Origin: Dehalococcoidia bacterium
GTDB taxonomy: Bacteria; Chloroflexota; Dehalococcoidia; Bin125
Direction: 5' to 3'
Assembly: GCA_007571275.1 (NCBI GenBank)
Contig: RKRS01000140.1
Location: forward strand, 1-8,515
DNA length: 8,515 bases
Each line of letters opens with the position of its first letter. Position 1 is the first letter of the stretch. The notes beneath the pieces are model-generated. The model had not been told where the DNA came from. It did no database searches and saw only the letters and a program-made list of their open reading frames with translations. Below, piece by piece: positions 6,616 to 8,515 of the stretch. The position numbers were made by a program, and so were the translations under genes.

Positions 6616-7674
6616 ATGACCACCCAAACCAAGACCCACATGCTCTCCGACGAACTGTCCGCGATCGACTGGTGCTACGAACAGGGCTGGACCGACGGCC
6701 TGCCAGTCGTCCCGCCTGCGCGAGAGCGGGTTGAGCGATTTCTCGCCGCTGCTGGCCGACCGTCCGAAGAGATCGTCGCCCGACATCCCGCCACCGGCCG
6801 TGAATGCAGCGTGCAGTCAGCCGCCGTCAATGCGGTCATGGCCGGTTGCCTGCCCCAATACTTTCCGACCGTATTAGCGGCGCTCGAGGGTCTGAACGAG
6901 GACGCCTACAACTTCCACGGCTCGACCGCCAGCACCGGCGGATCTGCCCCGGTCGTGATCGTCTCGGGCGACATCCGCGACGAAATCGGTATGAACGCAA
7001 GCGTCAACGTGTTCGGACCAGGCAATCGCGCCAACGCCACGATTGGCCGCGCGATGCGCCTGATCATCATGAACATCTTTCAGATGATCCCGGGCATTTC
7101 GGACCGCTCGACCACGGGTTGGCCGGGCAAGTACGGCTGCTGCATCGCCGAGAACATCCTCAACAGCCCCTGGGAGCCGCTACACGAATCGCTCGGATTC
7201 CCACCTGAGGTCAGCACAGCCACGGTGTTCGCCGCTTCAGGCTTCTACAACGTTGAGAACCACTACACCAGCGAGCCCGAACGGCTGCTCGACACCTTCG
7301 CCGACGCCATGGCCTCGTTGGGCGCGCTGACTGATGGTCAGTCGCTGGTCGTGATGTCTCCCGAACACGCGCAGATCGCCGCTTCGGGCGGGATGTCCAA
7401 ACAGGACGTCCAGGCGTATCTGTTCGAACAGGCCAACCGCGATCCCGAGGAGATGCTGAGCAAGGGCAAGTGGCCCGCCGGTCGGCCGCAGGACGGACTG
7501 GCCGAAGGCGAGCGTGGTAACGGCGCGTTCCACCGCGGACGCAGTCCTGAGGACATCCTGATCGTCGTCGCCGGCGGCGAGGCCGGCGGTCACTCTGCAT
7601 TCCTGCCCTCCTGGTGTCGAGGCCGAAACTCGTTGTACCAGACCCAGGCCATCGGCGTTTGCCTCGATTGTTAG
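6616..7674 (+). CDS. Conserved protein of unknown function linked to the UGSC selenoprotein
   Basis: This 352-residue protein has no established function that I recognise. From memory, similar uncharacterised proteins occur near or fused with UGSC-family proteins. Conserved-looking blocks are YEQGWTDGLPVVPP (21-34), NAVMAGC (72-78), FGPGNRANATIGRAMRLI (133-150), GKYGCCIAEN (171-180), SPWEPLHESLGF (184-195), SPEHAQIAASGGMSKQDVQ (248-266) and ILIVVAGGEAGGHSAFLPSW (314-333). It has no signal peptide or membrane segment and is probably a soluble enzyme. Cysteines stand out: Cys20, Cys63, Cys78, the pair Cys175-Cys176, Cys334, and a C-terminal CLDC (349-352) that resembles a redox CxxC. The start ATG has no Shine-Dalgarno but has a -10-like box at leaderless spacing; ATG 6640 is an alternative. 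It precedes the selenoprotein gene by 49 bases and ends in TAG. A role in selenol/thiol redox chemistry is inference. Confidence 0.75.
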   Translation: MTTQTKTHMLSDELSAIDWCYEQGWTDGLPVVPPARERVERFLAAAGRPSEEIVARHPATGRECSVQSAAVNAVMAGCLPQYFPTVLAALEGLNEDAYNFHGSTASTGGSAPVVIVSGDIRDEIGMNASVNVFGPGNRANATIGRAMRLIIMNIFQMIPGISDRSTTGWPGKYGCCIAENILNSPWEPLHESLGFPPEVSTATVFAASGFYNVENHYTSEPERLLDTFADAMASLGALTDGQSLVVMSPEHAQIAASGGMSKQDVQAYLFEQANRDPEEMLSKGKWPAGRPQDGLAEGERGNGAFHRGRSPEDILIVVAGGEAGGHSAFLPSWCRGRNSLYQTQAIGVCLDC

Positions 7675-7713
7675 GCGCGCGCAGAACGATTGCCAACAGC
7701 CACCAGCTGAGAC

Positions 7714-7717
7714 GGAG
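7714..7717 (+). promoter_or_regulatory. Ribosome binding site of the UGSC gene
   Basis: GGAG ends 6 bases before ATG 7724. It supports this start and independent translation of the second gene of the pair. Confidence 0.5.
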
Positions 7718-7723
7718 CAGAGC

Positions 7724-8269
7724 ATGGCGCTAGAACTCTTTGACCCGACCGGAGAGCCCACGCCGACCGGCTATATCGCCGCGCCCCGTCTGGCCTCGCT
7801 GGACGGCCTACGCATCGGACTGTTTTCGAACGGTAAGGTCAACGCCGACAAGCTGCTGCGCTACACGGCGGAGATATTCGAGCGTCAGGCGGACTGCCAG
7901 GTAGTGATTGACTCAGGCAAGCGCAACGCCAGCCGCATCGCCGAGCCGCAAGTGCTGGAGCGCATTGCGAATGACGTCGACTTCCTGATCACGGCGGTCG
8001 GTGATTGAGGCTCCTGCTCAACGTGCAGTGTGCACGACGGCATCTCCTTCGAGCAGTACGGCAAGCCCGGCCTGGTGCTCTGCACCCATCCCTTCGACCC
8101 AACCGGCCGCATGATCGCCAAGACGCTCGGCCTGCCCGATTTCCAATACGCCCTGGTCGATCACCCAATCGGCAGCGCAGGCATCGAGGGACTACAGGCA
8201 AGGGCGCTCGACGCCTACGAACAGGGCCGCCGCATCCTGCTCGGACAAGAAGTTATCCACAGTTCGTAG
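7724..8269 (+). CDS. UGSC-family selenoprotein with in-frame TGA read as selenocysteine
   Basis: Read as one frame with TGA 8006-8008 as selenocysteine, this gene codes 181 residues and ends at TAG 8267-8269. The TGA is residue 95 in GDUGSCSTCSVHDG: Sec95-Gly-Ser-Cys98 gives a UxxC redox motif, with Cys101 and Cys120 (VLCTHPF) nearby. The UGSC family of (seleno)proteins is named for this motif; relatives carry Cys in place of Sec. The flanks also fit: FDPTGEPTP (6-14), APRLASLDGLRIGLFSNGK (20-38), NADKLL, and FLITAVGD before the motif, then SVHDGISFEQYGKPGLVLCT after it. Coding character continues unbroken across the TGA. Without Sec insertion the product would stop at 94 residues, before its active motif. 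A SECIS-like hairpin follows the TGA. There is no signal peptide. The biochemical function is not established to my knowledge; a thiol/selenol oxidoreductase is likely. A conventional annotation would give two pieces (7724-8008 and 8030-8269). Confidence 0.93.
8009..8036 (+). promoter_or_regulatory. Bacterial SECIS-like hairpin after the selenocysteine TGA
   Basis: CGTGCA (8022-8027) pairs perfectly with TGCACG (8031-8036) around the loop GUG (8028-8030). The stem starts 13 bases after the TGA and the loop lies 19 bases after it, inside the spacing known for bacterial SECIS elements. The loop begins with G and contains GU, as SelB recognition requires in E. coli fdhF. The hairpin lies within the coding sequence over codons 100-105. 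Confidence 0.75.
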
Positions 8270-8278
8270 CTCGCAGCC

Positions 8279-8307
8279 TTACTATGCTTTAACCAGTCCA
8301 GTATGAT
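8279..8307 (+). promoter_or_regulatory. Candidate promoter upstream of the DUF3800 gene
   Basis: TATGAT (8302-8307) is a good -10 box. TTACTA (8279-8284), 17 bases upstream, is a weak -35 box. A 16-base near-palindrome, TGTCGGTTAACTGACA (8322-8337), lies just downstream with one mismatched pair and could be an operator. Confidence 0.35.
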
Positions 8308-8352
8308 TGCTCACATACTTATGTCGGTTAACTGACAACAGAAGGGCAACGC

Positions 8353-8515
8353 TTGCGCCAATACTTTACCTGGATGAATCTGGCGATCACAATCTACAAA
8401 AGATCAACCCTGAATATCCATTATTCGTTCTTGGCGGCGTCGTCATCGAGGAACGTTATGCTAACACCATAGCACGCCAAGCGTTAGGCAATCTGAAAAA
8501 CAGAATATTCGGGCG
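8353..8515 (+). CDS. DUF3800 domain protein, N-terminus (3' partial, start or frame uncertain)
   Basis: From 8361 to the window end the frame reads ILYLDESGDHNL and, after a short segment, YPLFVLGGVVIEERYA. This is the N-terminal signature of DUF3800, a family with an RNase H-like fold predicted, often found near mobile or defence genes. This frame is open back to 8307 but has no ATG or GTG; the only start is a TTG at 8307 with no ribosome site. A better start, TTG 8353 preceded by AAGGG at 6 bases, is one frame off. One extra A in CAATA (8359-8363) would join it as MRQILYLDESGD. So either a base is missing (sequencing error or real frameshift) or an unusual start is used. The surrounding DNA is less GC-rich than the rest of the window. 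Confidence 0.7.

Noticed and set aside
7724..8008. Complete 94-residue gene ending at TGA 8006
   Set aside because: The same frame continues with strong family similarity through the TGA to TAG 8267, and the TGA is at the Sec position of the UGSC motif.
8006..8008. TGA as Trp/Gly recoding or a nonsense mutation
   Set aside because: Trp is coded by TGG throughout, no other confident gene has an in-frame TGA, and the position, UGSC motif and SECIS-like hairpin all point to selenocysteine.
8005..8292. 95-residue plus-strand frame over the second half of the UGSC gene
   Set aside because: Arg-rich shadow in another frame; the UGSC frame explains this DNA.

Overview
This is a GC-rich bacterial window of about 8.5 kb with seven readable genes plus one gene cut off at each end. 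A Chloroflexota-like or actinobacterial-like genome is my best guess. It rests only on GC-rich codon use, a propionyl-CoA-carboxylase-type carboxyltransferase, a possible leaderless start and the gene families present; no marker gene fixes the taxonomy.

The most notable content is at 6616-8269. Two co-directional genes lie there: a 352-residue protein of unknown function and, 49 bases downstream, a gene that a standard caller would break at an in-frame TGA (8006-8008). Read through, that gene is a single 181-residue protein with the motif Sec-Gly-Ser-Cys at residues 95-98, the hallmark of the UGSC family of (seleno)proteins. A perfect 6-bp stem with a GUG loop (8022-8036) starts 13 bases after the TGA, where a bacterial SECIS element is expected. 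The organism should therefore encode selA, selB, selC and selD elsewhere.

Layout: 1-633 is the C-terminal RecB-type nuclease domain of an AddA-like helicase-nuclease (5' end missing). 702-2264 is an acyl-CoA carboxylase carboxyltransferase subunit. 2265-2429 is a repeat-filled convergent gap. On the minus strand, transcribed from about 6380 leftwards, are a 14-helix-type MFS transporter (6325-4529), a TcuA-like FAD-dependent dehydrogenase (4641-3160) and an AlkD-like DNA alkylation repair protein (3143-2430); close spacing suggests one transcript. 6326-6615 is a divergent intergenic region with repeats and candidate promoters. Then come the UGSC pair on the plus strand and, after an AT-richer junction from about 8280, the start of a DUF3800 gene cut by the window end.

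How they may work together: the UGSC protein (UxxC redox motif) and its 352-residue neighbour (C-terminal CLDC) are probably co-expressed and could form a thiol/selenol redox pair. They are divergent from a flavin dehydrogenase plus transporter, which could make up a small-molecule oxidation and transport locus. That link is inference from position alone. GC-rich palindromic repeats of one family, in at least four copies, occupy both larger intergenic gaps.
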